From assembly GCF_038069945.1 (NCBI RefSeq), contig NZ_JBBPEV010000003.1, forward strand, positions 1-64,000: a stretch of DNA of 64,000 nt, in the 5' to 3' direction. The notes beneath the pieces are model-generated. The model ran no database searches and had not been told where the DNA came from. It was given only the letters and a program-made list of their open reading frames with translations. A program made the translations under genes and the position numbers. Shown in pieces: positions 52,757-61,761 of the stretch; positions within the stretch are counted from its first letter, which is position 1; each line of letters opens with the position of its first letter. The DNA comes from Aquabacterium sp. A3. Lineage in GTDB: Bacteria > Pseudomonadota > Gammaproteobacteria > Burkholderiales > Burkholderiaceae_C.

Positions 52757-54214
52757 TCAACTGAAGCGGTGGTGCGCGGGCTTGAAGGCCTTGCACATCT
52801 GGCGGAAGGTGAAGCTGAAGCCCGGGAACATGGCGATCACGTGGCCGCTCTTGCTCTTGTACCAGCTGTTGCAGCCGCCCCAGTGCCACACGGTTTTCTT
52901 CATCTCGCGGTGGATCATGCTGGTGTAGTCGGCCTCGGCCTGCGTGGTCACCTCGATGGTCTTGGCGCCTTTCTTTTCGGTGGCGGCGATGGCGCGTGCG
53001 ATGTACTCCATCTGCGCCTCGATCACGAAGATGGCCGAGGTGTGGCCGATGCCGGTGTTGGGGCCCGTGACCACGAACAGGTTGGGGAAGCCCGGCATCA
53101 TGGTGCCCAGGTAGGCGCGTGGGTATTCGGCCCAGTACTGCGCCACGGTGGTGCCGCCCTGGCCGATCACTGGGTAGCTGATCACGCCGTCGGTGGCGTC
53201 GTAGCCGGTGGCGTAGACGATGGCGTCCACATCCACCTGCTCGCCCTTGGTGGTCAGGATGCCGCGTGCGTTGATCTCGGCGATGCCGTCGTCCTTGGTG
53301 TGCAAGGACACATTGGGCCGCGCCAGCGCCGGGTACAGCGTGCTCGACAAGATGATGCGTTTGCAGCCGATGGTGAAATCGGGCGTGACCGCCGCTTGCA
53401 TCTTCGGGTCTTTGAGTTGCGCCTTGATGTGTTGTTGGGCGGGACGCTGCGCGACCAGGTGCAGGCCCAGCTTGCTGTACTTGAAGCCCAGCATGCGCAG
53501 CTCCAGCTCCCAGTAAATGGCCGTGCGCAGCATCTTGTAGATGAGCTTGTTGCCCAGCAAGGCGCGCTGCCAGGGCTTGAAGACCCGGTCAGGGCGCGGC
53601 AGCACCCAGTGTGGTGTGCGCTGGAACACGTGCAGCTTGCCCAGCTTGGGCGCGATGGCCGGAATCACCTGTGCGGCCGAGGCGCCGCTGCCGATGATGG
53701 CCACGCGCTTGCCCTCCAGCGGGTAGTCGTGGTTCCAGTTGTTGGTGTGCCAGGTGGTGCCCTCGAAGGTGTCGCGGCCCTTGAAGTTGGGAATCACGGG
53801 TGTGGACAAGGGCCCCGAGGCGTTGATGAGGTATTTGGCCAGGAACTGCCCTTGGGTGCTGGTGTCGATCACCCACAGCTTGCGGGCCTCATCCCACTGC
53901 ACCTGCTGCACATCGGCGTTCAGGCGCACCTTGTCGTCCAGCTTGTGCTTCTTGATGCAGTACTTGGTGTACTCCACCAGCTCGTGCTGTTCGGCGAACA
54001 TCTGCGACCAGGGATAGGGCTCGAACGACAGCGAGTACAGCGGCGACTGCACGTCCACGGCTGCACCGGGGTAGCTGTTCTGGCTCCAGGTGCCCCCGAT
54101 CCAGGGGCGGCGCTCCAGGATCAGGAAGTCGTCGACGCCGATGCGGCGCAGGTAGTGGGCGGCGGCCTGGCCGCCGAAGCCGCTGCCGATGATGATCGCG
54201 GTGAACTGCTGCAT
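52757..54214 (-). CDS. Flavin-containing (Baeyer-Villiger-type) monooxygenase
   Basis: A 485-residue FAD/NADPH enzyme that inserts one oxygen atom from O2, typically turning ketones into esters. The FAD Rossmann motif is IIGSGFGGQAAAHYLR, the NADPH motif AIIGSGASAAQVIPA, and the fingerprint FEGTTWHTNNWNHD fits the FxGxxxHTxxW pattern. A second FAD contact is YATGYDATDG. The start at 54212-54214 has no clear ribosome site. It is divergent from a TetR repressor, with tandem repeats between them. Substrate unknown. Confidence 0.92.
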   Translation of the reverse strand: MQQFTAIIIGSGFGGQAAAHYLRRIGVDDFLILERRPWIGGTWSQNSYPGAAVDVQSPLYSLSFEPYPWSQMFAEQHELVEYTKYCIKKHKLDDKVRLNADVQQVQWDEARKLWVIDTSTQGQFLAKYLINASGPLSTPVIPNFKGRDTFEGTTWHTNNWNHDYPLEGKRVAIIGSGASAAQVIPAIAPKLGKLHVFQRTPHWVLPRPDRVFKPWQRALLGNKLIYKMLRTAIYWELELRMLGFKYSKLGLHLVAQRPAQQHIKAQLKDPKMQAAVTPDFTIGCKRIILSSTLYPALARPNVSLHTKDDGIAEINARGILTTKGEQVDVDAIVYATGYDATDGVISYPVIGQGGTTVAQYWAEYPRAYLGTMMPGFPNLFVVTGPNTGIGHTSAIFVIEAQMEYIARAIAATEKKGAKTIEVTTQAEADYTSMIHREMKKTVWHWGGCNSWYKSKSGHVIAMFPGFSFTFRQMCKAFKPAHHRFS

Positions 54215-54237
54215 GTTGAGGGGGCGCGTGGTGGGCG

Positions 54238-54289
54238 TTACAAGTGAAGATGAATGTCGTCAGTTTACAAGTGACGATGAATGTCGTCA
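54238..54289. repeat. Two tandem 25-bp repeats (27-bp period) in the monooxygenase/TetR promoter
   Basis: Copies at 54238-54262 and 54265-54289 match at 24 of 25 positions. Each begins TTACAAGTGA and ends GAATGTCGTCA. The second contains the inverted repeat TGACGA-TGAATG-TCGTCA; in the first, one arm is TGAAGA. The second copy covers a possible TetR start codon. Fits a double operator for the TetR protein encoded next to it. Confidence 0.8.
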
Positions 54290-54946
54290 AATACGGGGAT
54301 GACCCGATCCTCTGTTTCGTCCTCGTCGGGGCGTGCCTATGCCGGCGAAAGCCTGGGCGAACGCGTGGCGCGCCGACGAGCGCAGTTTCTTGAAGCCGGG
54401 CTGGAGGTGTTCGGCACCACCGGCTACCGCACGGCCACCGTGCGGCAATTGTGTCGACAGGCGGCGTTGACGGACCGGTACTTTTACGAGTCTTTTGGCG
54501 GCCTGGAAGACCTGCTGGTGGCCGTGTACGAGCGCCAGTTCGACCAGTTGCAGCAGGTGGTGTTGCAGGCCCTGGCGGAGGACGCGGTGTTGAGCGATCC
54601 GATGTCGGCCGTGGAGGCCGGCCTGCAAGCGCTGTTTGACATGGCCTCTGACCCCCGCGTGGCGCGGGTGTGCTGGCTGGAGGTTCTGGGCGTCAGCCCC
54701 CGGGTGGATGCGGTGTACACACGCACCTTCGAGCGGTTTGCGAGCCTGGTGGTGGCGTTTGCCCGGCAGCGTTTTCCCAACCTTGACGTCTCTGACGACG
54801 AGGCCCGGGTGCTGGGCTATGCGCTGATCGGCGCGGTCAGTCTTCCCGTGCAGCAGTGGCTGCTGGGCGGCTACCAGGAGGAGCGCGCCACGCTGGTGGC
54901 GGCGACCGCCCGGGTCTACCGCAGCGTGATCGCCAGCCTGGCGTGA
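54281..54946 (+). CDS. TetR-family transcriptional regulator
   Basis: A 221-residue repressor (215 if started at the ATG at 54299). The N-terminal helix-turn-helix is AGLEVFGTTGYRTATVRQLCRQAALTDRYFY, written here as residues about 35-65, followed by a helical ligand domain. Both possible starts lack a good ribosome site; the message could be nearly leaderless. It is divergent from the monooxygenase-SDR operon and very likely represses it and itself through the tandem repeats. Ligand unknown. Confidence 0.9.
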   Translation: MSSNTGMTRSSVSSSSGRAYAGESLGERVARRRAQFLEAGLEVFGTTGYRTATVRQLCRQAALTDRYFYESFGGLEDLLVAVYERQFDQLQQVVLQALAEDAVLSDPMSAVEAGLQALFDMASDPRVARVCWLEVLGVSPRVDAVYTRTFERFASLVVAFARQRFPNLDVSDDEARVLGYALIGAVSLPVQQWLLGGYQEERATLVAATARVYRSVIASLA

Positions 54947-54962
54947 GCCTTTGGAACTGACC

Positions 54963-55334
54963 TCAGTGGCTGATCATCCACGGGCGCTTGGTGGGAAAGG
55001 CTTTGGCCCCGTTGGGCGCCGTGACCGTCGCGCTGCGGATGCCTTTGCTCGTGCTGCAGCAGCCACAGCCTGAGGGGTGGCGCAAGCGCCCATAATTTCC
55101 ATACGCGCCCTCGGCGTAGCCCTTTGAACTCATGGGCGCATGGCGCGCTGTTTCATTGCGGTCCATGGCCGTGCGTGTGTCGCTGCTCAGGCAGGCCAGG
55201 CGTGGGGCGCTGACGAACACGCGCGGTGATGCGGTGCCGCAGTCGGGACAGGCGGCCGGCTCGTTGCGCTCGGCCAGGCTGCGAAAGGCGTCGAAGCCCC
55301 CGCAGCTCGGACAGTCGTAGTCGTAGGTGGGCAT
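54963..55334 (-). CDS. fmdB: FmdB-family zinc-ribbon protein
   Basis: A 123-residue small protein with an N-terminal zinc ribbon typical of FmdB: MPTYDYDCPSCGGFDAFRSL then CPDCGTASPRV. The CxxC pairs bind zinc. In Methylophilus, fmdB lies with the formamidase gene and was proposed as a regulator; its role is not established. AGGAG precedes the ATG at 55332-55334. It follows fmdA by 30 bases. The C-terminal GCGCC may add cysteine ligands. Confidence 0.88.
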   Translation of the reverse strand: MPTYDYDCPSCGGFDAFRSLAERNEPAACPDCGTASPRVFVSAPRLACLSSDTRTAMDRNETARHAPMSSKGYAEGAYGNYGRLRHPSGCGCCSTSKGIRSATVTAPNGAKAFPTKRPWMISH

Positions 55335-55364
55335 GCGGGGGCTCCTGGCTTCAGCGTTGCACTG

Positions 55365-56600
55365 TCACTTCACGATGTCGTACGAGATCGGCATGTCGAT
55401 GCTGCCATCGAGCATCTTCACGGGGCCCGAGGCCGTCGGGTTGATGTCGAAGTCGAAGATCTCGGTGGGCAGCCACAGCGTGGCGCAGGCGTTGGGGATG
55501 TCGACCACGCCGCTGATGTGCCCCTGCACCGGCGCTGTGCCCAGGATCGAATACGCCTGAGCCTTGGAGTAGCCGAACTTGGTCAGGTACTCGATGGCGT
55601 TCAGGCAGGCCTGGCGGTAGGCCACGTGCACGTCCAGGTAGTGCTGCTTGCCTTGCTCGTCCACCGAGATGCCCTCGAAGATCAGGTAGTCCTTGTAGTT
55701 GGGCGTGATGGGGCTGGGCTTGAAGATGGGGTTCTTGATGCCGTACTTGGCCATGCCGCCCTTGATCAGCGTGACGCGCATGTGCACCCAGCCGGCCATC
55801 TCGATGGCGCCGCAGAAGGTGATCTCGCCGTCGCCCTGGCTGAAGTGCAGGTCGCCCACGCTCAGGCCCGCGCCCTCCACGTACACGGGGAAGAAGATCT
55901 TGGAGCCGCGTGACAGGTCCTTGATGTCGCAGTTGCCGCCGTGTTCACGCGGGGGCACAGTGCGGGCGCCTTCGGCCGCAATCTTCTCTTTGACCTCGCC
56001 CGTGGCCTTGCCGGCGTGCGTGGTTTTGGCAAAGGGCGGGTTGGCCAGCGGCGGCACGCGATCCGGCTGGGTGGCGATGAAGTCCACCTCGCGCTCGTTC
56101 CACATGGCCAGCATCTTCGGGTCGGGCAGGCAGCCGATCAGGCCAGGGTGGATGAGGCCCGCGAACTCGACGCCGGGGATGTGGCGGCTCTTGGTGAACA
56201 TGCCGTTGAAATCCCAGATGGACTTCTGTGCGTTGGGGAAGTGCTCGGTGAGGAAGCCGCCGCCGTTGTTCTTGCTGAAGAAGCCATTGAAGCCCCACAG
56301 GCTGTCGGGCTTGGCGCCGATGTCCAGCAGGTCCACCACCAGCAAGTCGCCAGGCTCGGCGCCCTTGACGCCCACCGGGCCCGACAAGAAGTGCACCGTG
56401 GTCAGGTCCACATCGCGCACGTCGTCGGCGCTGTCGTTGTTCTGGATGTAGCCGCCCGTCCAGTCGTAGGTCTCGAGCACGAAGTCGTCACCCGGGTTGA
56501 CCCAGCAGGCCATCGGGATGTCGGGGTGCCAGCGGTTGTGCACCATCGGGTTGTTGTAGGGGGAGTCTTTGAGATCGACCTTGATCAGGGTTTCGGGCAT
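55365..56600 (-). CDS. fmdA: Formamidase
   Basis: Hydrolyses formamide to formate and ammonia; a 411-residue member of the FmdA/AmdA acetamidase-formamidase family, which is unrelated to AmiE. Recognisable parts: VHNRWHPDIPMACWVNPGDDFVLE, GPVGVKGAEPGDLLVVDLLDIG, GVEFAGLIHPGLIGCLP, and GAGLSVGDLHFSQGDGEI, including metal-binding histidines. AAGGAG precedes the ATG at 56598-56600. It is downstream of urtE and ahead of fmdB in one operon with the ABC transporter, the same partnership as in Methylophilus. Confidence 0.96.
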   Translation of the reverse strand: MPETLIKVDLKDSPYNNPMVHNRWHPDIPMACWVNPGDDFVLETYDWTGGYIQNNDSADDVRDVDLTTVHFLSGPVGVKGAEPGDLLVVDLLDIGAKPDSLWGFNGFFSKNNGGGFLTEHFPNAQKSIWDFNGMFTKSRHIPGVEFAGLIHPGLIGCLPDPKMLAMWNEREVDFIATQPDRVPPLANPPFAKTTHAGKATGEVKEKIAAEGARTVPPREHGGNCDIKDLSRGSKIFFPVYVEGAGLSVGDLHFSQGDGEITFCGAIEMAGWVHMRVTLIKGGMAKYGIKNPIFKPSPITPNYKDYLIFEGISVDEQGKQHYLDVHVAYRQACLNAIEYLTKFGYSKAQAYSILGTAPVQGHISGVVDIPNACATLWLPTEIFDFDINPTASGPVKMLDGSIDMPISYDIVK

Positions 56601-56624
56601 GACGTGCTCCTTGGTACGAACGAA

Positions 56625-57314
56625 TCAGACGGACAAATAGGCTTTGATGCGATCGGCATCCGTGTCGGCGCGGGTGGTTTCATGCACCAGCCGGCCGCCT
56701 TCAATCACGAACAGGCGGTCGGCCACGTCCATGGCGAAGCTCAGCACCTGCTCGCTCACGACGATGGTGATCTCGCGCAGCTTGCGGATCTCGTTGAGCG
56801 CCTTGGCGATGTCTTTGATGATCGAAGGCTGGATGCCTTCGGTGGGCTCATCGAGCAGCAGCACCTTGGGGTTGGTGACCAGGGCGCGTGCGATGGCGAG
56901 TTGCTGTTGCTGGCCGCCCGACAGGTTGCCGCCCTTGCGGTGCTTCATGTCGAACAGCACAGGGAACAGCGCATAGATCTCGTCGGGGATGCGTTTGTTC
57001 TTGGCATTCTCCAGACCGGTCTGGATGTTCTCTTCCACCGTCAGGGTGGGGAAGATCATCCGGCCCTGTGGCACGTAGGCGATGCCCTTTCTCACGCGCT
57101 GGTAGCTTTCGTCCTTCACAACGCTGCTGCCGGCCACGGTGATTTCGCCGGCCTTGGTGGGCAGCACCCCCATCAGGCTCTTGAACAGCGTGGTCTTGCC
57201 CATGCCGTTGCGGCCCATGATGGCCACGGTTTCGTTCTTGTTGGCCTCGAACGAAATGCCATGCAGCGCCTGGCTCTGGCCATAGGCCACGAACAGATCC
57301 TTGACTTCCAACAT
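56625..57314 (-). CDS. urtE: Urea/amide ABC transporter ATPase UrtE-like
   Basis: A 229-residue second ATPase of a branched-chain/urea-type ABC importer. Walker A GRNGMGKTT, signature LSGGQQQQLAIARAL, and Walker B VLLLDEPTEGIQPSII; the last phrase is typical of UrtE. AAAGGA precedes the ATG at 57312-57314; the frame begins slightly earlier at 57341. It ends 24 bases before fmdA. Given fmdA in the operon, the transported substrate is probably formamide or other short amides as much as urea. Confidence 0.92.
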   Translation of the reverse strand: MLEVKDLFVAYGQSQALHGISFEANKNETVAIMGRNGMGKTTLFKSLMGVLPTKAGEITVAGSSVVKDESYQRVRKGIAYVPQGRMIFPTLTVEENIQTGLENAKNKRIPDEIYALFPVLFDMKHRKGGNLSGGQQQQLAIARALVTNPKVLLLDEPTEGIQPSIIKDIAKALNEIRKLREITIVVSEQVLSFAMDVADRLFVIEGGRLVHETTRADTDADRIKAYLSV

Positions 57315-57337
57315 GCTGTGATCCTTTCTCTGGCCGA

Positions 57338-58081
57338 TCAATGGCCGAGGTAGACGTCAATGACCTTGGGGTCGCTCTGAACCTGATCCATCGTGCCTTC
57401 GGCCAGGATCTTTCCCTGGTGCATCACCGTGACCTTGGAGGCGATCTGCTTGACGAAGTCCATGTCGTGTTCGATCACGATCATCGAGCGGCCCTTGCAG
57501 ATGCGCTTGAGCAGGTCGGCAGTGAGCTCGCGCTCTTTGGCGCTCATGCCGGCGATCGGCTCATCCAGCATCAGCAGCTCAGGCTCTTGCATCAGCAACA
57601 TGCCGATCTCCAGCCACTGCTTCTGGCCGTGGCTCAGCAGGCCGGCCTCGGTGTCGAGCTTGTCGGCCAGGCCGATTTCTTCGGCCACCACCTGCATCTT
57701 GGCCTTGACCTCGTCGGTGCACTTGAACGCCAGCGCACCCAGCACCGAGCGGCCCCGGGGGTACGACACTTCCAGGTTCTGGAAGACGCTGAGGTTCTCG
57801 TAAATGGACGGTGTCTGGAACTTGCGCCCCACACCAGCGCGCACGATGGCGTGCTCGGACTTCTTGGTCAGCTCTTGTTCCTTGAACTGGATGCTGCCCG
57901 TGCTGGACTTGGTCTTGCCGCAGATCAGGTCCAGCAGCGTGGTCTTGCCGGCGCCATTGGGGCCGATGATCACGCGCAGCTCGTTCTTGTCCACGTAGAG
58001 GTTGAGGCTGTCGATCGCCTTGAATCCATCGAAAGACACGGTGAGGTCTTCGATGTAGAGCACGAATTCCTTGGGGCTCAT
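57338..58081 (-). CDS. urtD: Urea/amide ABC transporter ATPase UrtD-like
   Basis: A 247-residue ATPase subunit. Walker A GPNGAGKTT, signature LLSHGQKQWLEIGMLLMQEP (LSHGQKQW is a UrtD hallmark) and Walker B LLMLDEPIAGMSAKE. AAGGAA precedes the ATG at 58079-58081. It lies between urtC and urtE in the same orientation with short gaps. It drives import by the UrtBC channel together with UrtE. Confidence 0.93.
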   Translation of the reverse strand: MSPKEFVLYIEDLTVSFDGFKAIDSLNLYVDKNELRVIIGPNGAGKTTLLDLICGKTKSSTGSIQFKEQELTKKSEHAIVRAGVGRKFQTPSIYENLSVFQNLEVSYPRGRSVLGALAFKCTDEVKAKMQVVAEEIGLADKLDTEAGLLSHGQKQWLEIGMLLMQEPELLMLDEPIAGMSAKERELTADLLKRICKGRSMIVIEHDMDFVKQIASKVTVMHQGKILAEGTMDQVQSDPKVIDVYLGH

Positions 58082-58108
58082 GGTCGGTTCCTTGCTGGTG
58101 TCGTTGGG

Positions 58109-59311
58109 TCAGGCCTGTTGTCCGCTCATGCCGCCTGGCAGGCCGCCCACGTCCTTGCCCGATTTCGGGGGCGGCGGCTCGGGGTAGCTGGCCTGGGCAA
58201 GCGCCACGCCTTCACGGATTGCTCGGCGTTCGATCTGCTTGCTGCGCCACCAGGGCTTGATCTTTTCTTCCCACAGACCGGCCAGGCCGTTGGGGAAGGC
58301 CATCGTCACGCCGATGAACAGGGCGGCCATCAGGAAGAGCCACAGATCGGGGGCGGATTCGGAGAAGTAGGTCTTGCCGAAGTTCACCAGCAAGGCGCCG
58401 TAGATGGCGCCCACCAGGCTCATGCGGCCACCCACGGCGGCATAGATGACCATCTCGATGGAGGGCACGATGCCCACAAAGGAGGGCGACATGAACCCCA
58501 CCTGCAGCGAGAACATGGCGCCGCCGATGGCCGAGATGCCCGCCGACAGGCAGAACACGAAGACCTTGAACATGGACACGTCGTAGCCCGAGAAGCGCAC
58601 ACGGTCTTCCTTGTCACGCATGGCCAGCAGCAGCGTGCCGAGCTTGGACGACTGAACCCAGCGACACAGCAGCACACACGCGATCAGCAAGGCGCAGCAC
58701 ACGTAGTACAGCACCATGCGGGCTTCGTCGGTGCGGATGTCCCAGCCGTTCAGGGTCTTGAGGTCGGTGATGCCGTTGACGCCGCCGGTGTAGCCCTGCT
58801 GGCCGATGATCAGCACCGTCAGCACCAGGGCCACGGCCTGCGTGATGATGGCGAAGTACACACCGCCCACACGCCGCTTGAACATGGCAAAGCCGATGAT
58901 GAAGGCCAGCAGCATGGGCACCGCCACCACGGCGATCAAGGCGAAGGCCAGGCTGTTGAACGGCTCCCACCACCAGGGCAGGGCGGTGAGCTGGTTCCAG
59001 TCCATGAAGTCGGGGATGCCGGGGGTGGACTGGATGCTGGTGCTTTCGGGGTCCGAGGCCTCCAGCTTCAGGAACATGGCCATGCAGTAGCCACCCAGGC
59101 CAAAGAACACCCCCTGGCCCAGGCTGAGGATGCCGGCGTGGCCCCACAGCATCACCAGGCCCAGTGCGACAAAGGCGTAGGTCAGGTACTTGCCCACCAT
59201 GTTGAGCCGGAAGGCGTCCAGGCTCAGCGGGAACACCACCAGCAGCACCACGGCCAGCAGCAAGAGGCTGCCCAGTTTTTGTTGGTTCATCCAGTTTGTG
59301 ATCGCATTCAT
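58109..59311 (-). CDS. urtC: Urea/amide ABC transporter permease UrtC-like
   Basis: A 400-residue permease with about nine to ten transmembrane helices, in the LivM/UrtC family. The segment LWGHAGILSLGQGVFFGLGGY is conserved, as is the GGVYFAIITQAVALVLTVLI region and the ATPase-coupling loop MRDKEDRVRFSGYDVSMFKV. A proline- and glycine-rich cytoplasmic tail (PEPPPPKSGKD) closes the protein. GGGAG precedes the start. UrtC pairs with UrtB to form the channel. Confidence 0.93.
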   Translation of the reverse strand: MNAITNWMNQQKLGSLLLLAVVLLVVFPLSLDAFRLNMVGKYLTYAFVALGLVMLWGHAGILSLGQGVFFGLGGYCMAMFLKLEASDPESTSIQSTPGIPDFMDWNQLTALPWWWEPFNSLAFALIAVVAVPMLLAFIIGFAMFKRRVGGVYFAIITQAVALVLTVLIIGQQGYTGGVNGITDLKTLNGWDIRTDEARMVLYYVCCALLIACVLLCRWVQSSKLGTLLLAMRDKEDRVRFSGYDVSMFKVFVFCLSAGISAIGGAMFSLQVGFMSPSFVGIVPSIEMVIYAAVGGRMSLVGAIYGALLVNFGKTYFSESAPDLWLFLMAALFIGVTMAFPNGLAGLWEEKIKPWWRSKQIERRAIREGVALAQASYPEPPPPKSGKDVGGLPGGMSGQQA

Positions 59312-59332
59312 GTTGATACTCCCGTGGCGATG

Positions 59333-60262
59333 TCAGCGGCGAACCTTGGAGGCGAACAGACCTTGTGGACGCAGCATGAGGATGCCGATCACCAGCAGCA
59401 GGGTCAGCACCTTGGCGTTCGATCCGCTCATGAAGAACTCCGAGATCGATTGCGTCTGGGCGATGCCGAACGCCGAAGCCACCGTGCCCAGCAGGCTGCC
59501 TGCGCCGCCGAAAGTGACCACCAGGAAGCTGTCGACGATGTAGAGCGAGCCGCTGGTGGGGCCGGTGGAGCCGATGGTGGTGAAGGCTGCGCCCGCCACG
59601 CCGGCGATGCCGCAGCCGATGGCAAAGGTCAGGCGGTCGGTTTGTTTGGTGTTGATGCCAATCGCGTTGGCCATCACCCGGTTGCTCACGGTGGCGCGCA
59701 CCCGCAGGCCCCAGCGCGCCTTGTACAGCGCCACCAGCAGCAAGCCGGTCACCACCAGGGTCAGGCCCATCACGAACAGGCCGTTGATCGGGATGTCCAG
59801 TCCTTCAGCCGGCGCCCACGAGCCCATCAGCCAGTCGGGCAGGGTGGGGCTCACTTCCTTGGGGCCGAAGGTGGAACGAAACACCTGCTGCAGACCCAGG
59901 CTCAGGCCCCAGGTGGCCAGCAAGGTGTCCAGCGGGCGTTTGTACAGGTGCCGTATCAGCGCCCACTCCGTGAGCCACCCGGCAGCGAACGCGATCAGGA
60001 AGGCAGCCACGATGGCCACCGGAAAGTACATCTGGATCAGGCCCGGGGCAAAGCTCTCGGTGAGCACAGAGCCCAGGTAAATGGTGTAGGCGCCAATGGT
60101 CATGAACTCGCCGTGGGCCATGTTGATCACGCCCATCTGCCCAAAGATCACCGCCAGCCCCAGCCCCATGAGCAGCAACACCGAAAACAGGCTCAGCCCG
60201 GCAAAGCCTTGCATGAGCCCGATGTTGAACATGTCGGTCAAAGTCAAGTCCATCTTGATCAC
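59333..60262 (-). CDS. urtB: Urea/amide ABC transporter permease UrtB-like
   Basis: A 309-residue permease of the LivH/UrtB family with eight or more helices. The hallmark GLAVIFGQMGVINMAHGEFM is present, then TWGLSLGLQQVFRSTFG and GWGLRVRATVSNRVMAN-like coupling loop (ARWGLRVRATVSNRVMANAI). It starts 99 bases after the urtA stop, and that gap contains two strong hairpins, one with a T-run. RBS AGGGTG is visible before the ATG. Confidence 0.93.
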   Translation of the reverse strand: MIKMDLTLTDMFNIGLMQGFAGLSLFSVLLLMGLGLAVIFGQMGVINMAHGEFMTIGAYTIYLGSVLTESFAPGLIQMYFPVAIVAAFLIAFAAGWLTEWALIRHLYKRPLDTLLATWGLSLGLQQVFRSTFGPKEVSPTLPDWLMGSWAPAEGLDIPINGLFVMGLTLVVTGLLLVALYKARWGLRVRATVSNRVMANAIGINTKQTDRLTFAIGCGIAGVAGAAFTTIGSTGPTSGSLYIVDSFLVVTFGGAGSLLGTVASAFGIAQTQSISEFFMSGSNAKVLTLLLVIGILMLRPQGLFASKVRR

Positions 60263-60273
60263 CCTCGCATCAG

Positions 60274-60319
60274 AAAAAACCTGCGCGGCCCGGCCAGCAC
60301 AGGCGCGGGCCGCCGCAGG
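60274..60319 (-). terminator. Intrinsic terminator between urtA and urtB
   Basis: On the minus strand a long GC-rich stem (60306-60319 with 60280-60292, 13 pairs and one bulged base) is followed immediately by TTTTTT (60279-60274). It lies 43 bases after the urtA stop and 12 bases before the urtB ATG. It should stop part of the transcripts and give more binding protein than permease. Confidence 0.85.
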
Positions 60320-60321
60320 AA

Positions 60322-60349
60322 GCAGGTGGCATCCAAAGGGGCCACCTGC
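60322..60349 (-). other. Perfect 9-bp hairpin after urtA
   Basis: GCAGGTGGC and GCCACCTGC flank a 10-base loop, directly ahead of the terminator hairpin. It has no T-run of its own. It probably protects the 3' end of the urtA message from exonucleases. Confidence 0.7.
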
Positions 60350-60361
60350 GCGCTCACACGG

Positions 60362-61645
60362 TCACTGATATCCCTTGGGGAAGGGGTTGGGTTCGATGAG
60401 CTCGGCCGATTCGGCCACCACCTTGAAGGTGCCGTCGGGCATGCCCTGGCCAATGCGGGCCTTGCTCCACAAGTGGTGGTTCTCGTGCACCTTCACATAG
60501 CCTTCGGGCGCGGTCTTCAGCTCGATGCCAGGCGAGGCGGCCACCACCTTGTCCACGTCGAAGCTGCCGGCCTTCTCCACCGCGGCCTTCCACAGCCACG
60601 GGCCCAGGTATGCGGCCTGCGTCACGTCGCCGATCACGGCCTTCGGCCCATAGGCCTTCTTGAACGCGGCCACGAAGGCCTTGTTGTTGGCGTTGTCCAG
60701 CGACTGGAAGTACTTCATCGAGCTGTAGAAGCCGGCGAAGTTTTCGCCACCCACGCCCGTCATTTCGTCCTCGGTCACCGACAGGGTCAGCAGGAACTGC
60801 TTGGCACCGGTGATGCCCGCGGCCTTGAGCTGCTTGTAGAAGGCCACGTTCGAGCCGCCCACCACGGCCGCGAAGATGCAGTCCGGGCGTGCGATCTTGA
60901 TCTTGTTGATCAGCGAGTTGAAGTTGGTGTGACCCAGGGGGTAGTACTCCTCGCCCACCACCTTGCCCAGCTTGCCCACCGATTCGATGTGCTTGCGGGC
61001 GATCTTCATCGAGGTGCGCGGCCAGATGTAGTCCGAACCGACCAGGAAGAAGGTCTTGGCCTTCTTCTCTTTCGAGCCCCAGTCCAGCGACCAGATGATC
61101 TGCTGCGTGGCTTCCTGGCCCGTGTAGATCACGTTCTTGGACTGCTCCAGGCCTTCATAGAAGGTGGGGTAGTACAGCAGGCCGTTTTCTTTCTCGAAGA
61201 TGGGCAGCACGGCCTTGCGCGACGCCGATGTCCAGCAGCCGAAGACGCAGGCCACCTTGTCGTTGACCAGCAGCTTCTTGGACTTCTCGGCGAAGGTGGG
61301 CCAGTCGGAGGCGCCGTCTTCCTTGATCACCTTGATCTTGCGACCCAGGATGCCGCCCATGGCGTTGATCTGGTCGATGGCCAGTTGTTCGGCCTGGATG
61401 GAGCCGGTTTCGGAAATGGCCATGGTGCCCGTGGCCGAGTGCAGCTGGCCCACGGTGACTTCGGTGTCGGTGATGGCCAGCTTGGTGGTGTTGACCTTCG
61501 CGGTCGGGAACTTCTGGGCGCTGGCCACGGCGGGCAGGCCGGCCACGGGCAGCGCGGCCAGGCCTTGCATCAGCAGGCGACGATGGCGGTCCATCTCGGT
61601 GCGCTGGGATGGGTTGTCGAACTGGTCATCACGGTCTTGGCTCAT
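60362..61645 (-). CDS. urtA: Urea/amide ABC transporter substrate-binding protein UrtA-like
   Basis: A 427-residue periplasmic binding protein of the UrtA/FmdD group. The N-terminus holds an RHRRLLMQGLAALPVAGLPA segment, perhaps a twin-arginine-type signal. The core has VTVGQLHSATGTMAISETG, GGILGRKIKVIKEDGASDW, FFLVGSDYIWPRTS and GEEYYPLGHTNFNSLINKIK, all typical of urea/short-amide binders rather than amino-acid ones. AAGGAG supports the ATG at 61643-61645. First gene of urtABCDE-fmdAB; a terminator follows it. Confidence 0.93.
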   Translation of the reverse strand: MSQDRDDQFDNPSQRTEMDRHRRLLMQGLAALPVAGLPAVASAQKFPTAKVNTTKLAITDTEVTVGQLHSATGTMAISETGSIQAEQLAIDQINAMGGILGRKIKVIKEDGASDWPTFAEKSKKLLVNDKVACVFGCWTSASRKAVLPIFEKENGLLYYPTFYEGLEQSKNVIYTGQEATQQIIWSLDWGSKEKKAKTFFLVGSDYIWPRTSMKIARKHIESVGKLGKVVGEEYYPLGHTNFNSLINKIKIARPDCIFAAVVGGSNVAFYKQLKAAGITGAKQFLLTLSVTEDEMTGVGGENFAGFYSSMKYFQSLDNANNKAFVAAFKKAYGPKAVIGDVTQAAYLGPWLWKAAVEKAGSFDVDKVVAASPGIELKTAPEGYVKVHENHHLWSKARIGQGMPDGTFKVVAESAELIEPNPFPKGYQ

Positions 61646-61761
61646 GAAAATGCTCCTTGCACAAAAAAGGGTTGCGCGTGTTGCGCATCGGTGCATGTCG
61701 TTCGCGGGATGCGTCACAGCGACCTGGGTGCAACGTTAAGGAGCCCTGGGTTTTCCATGAA

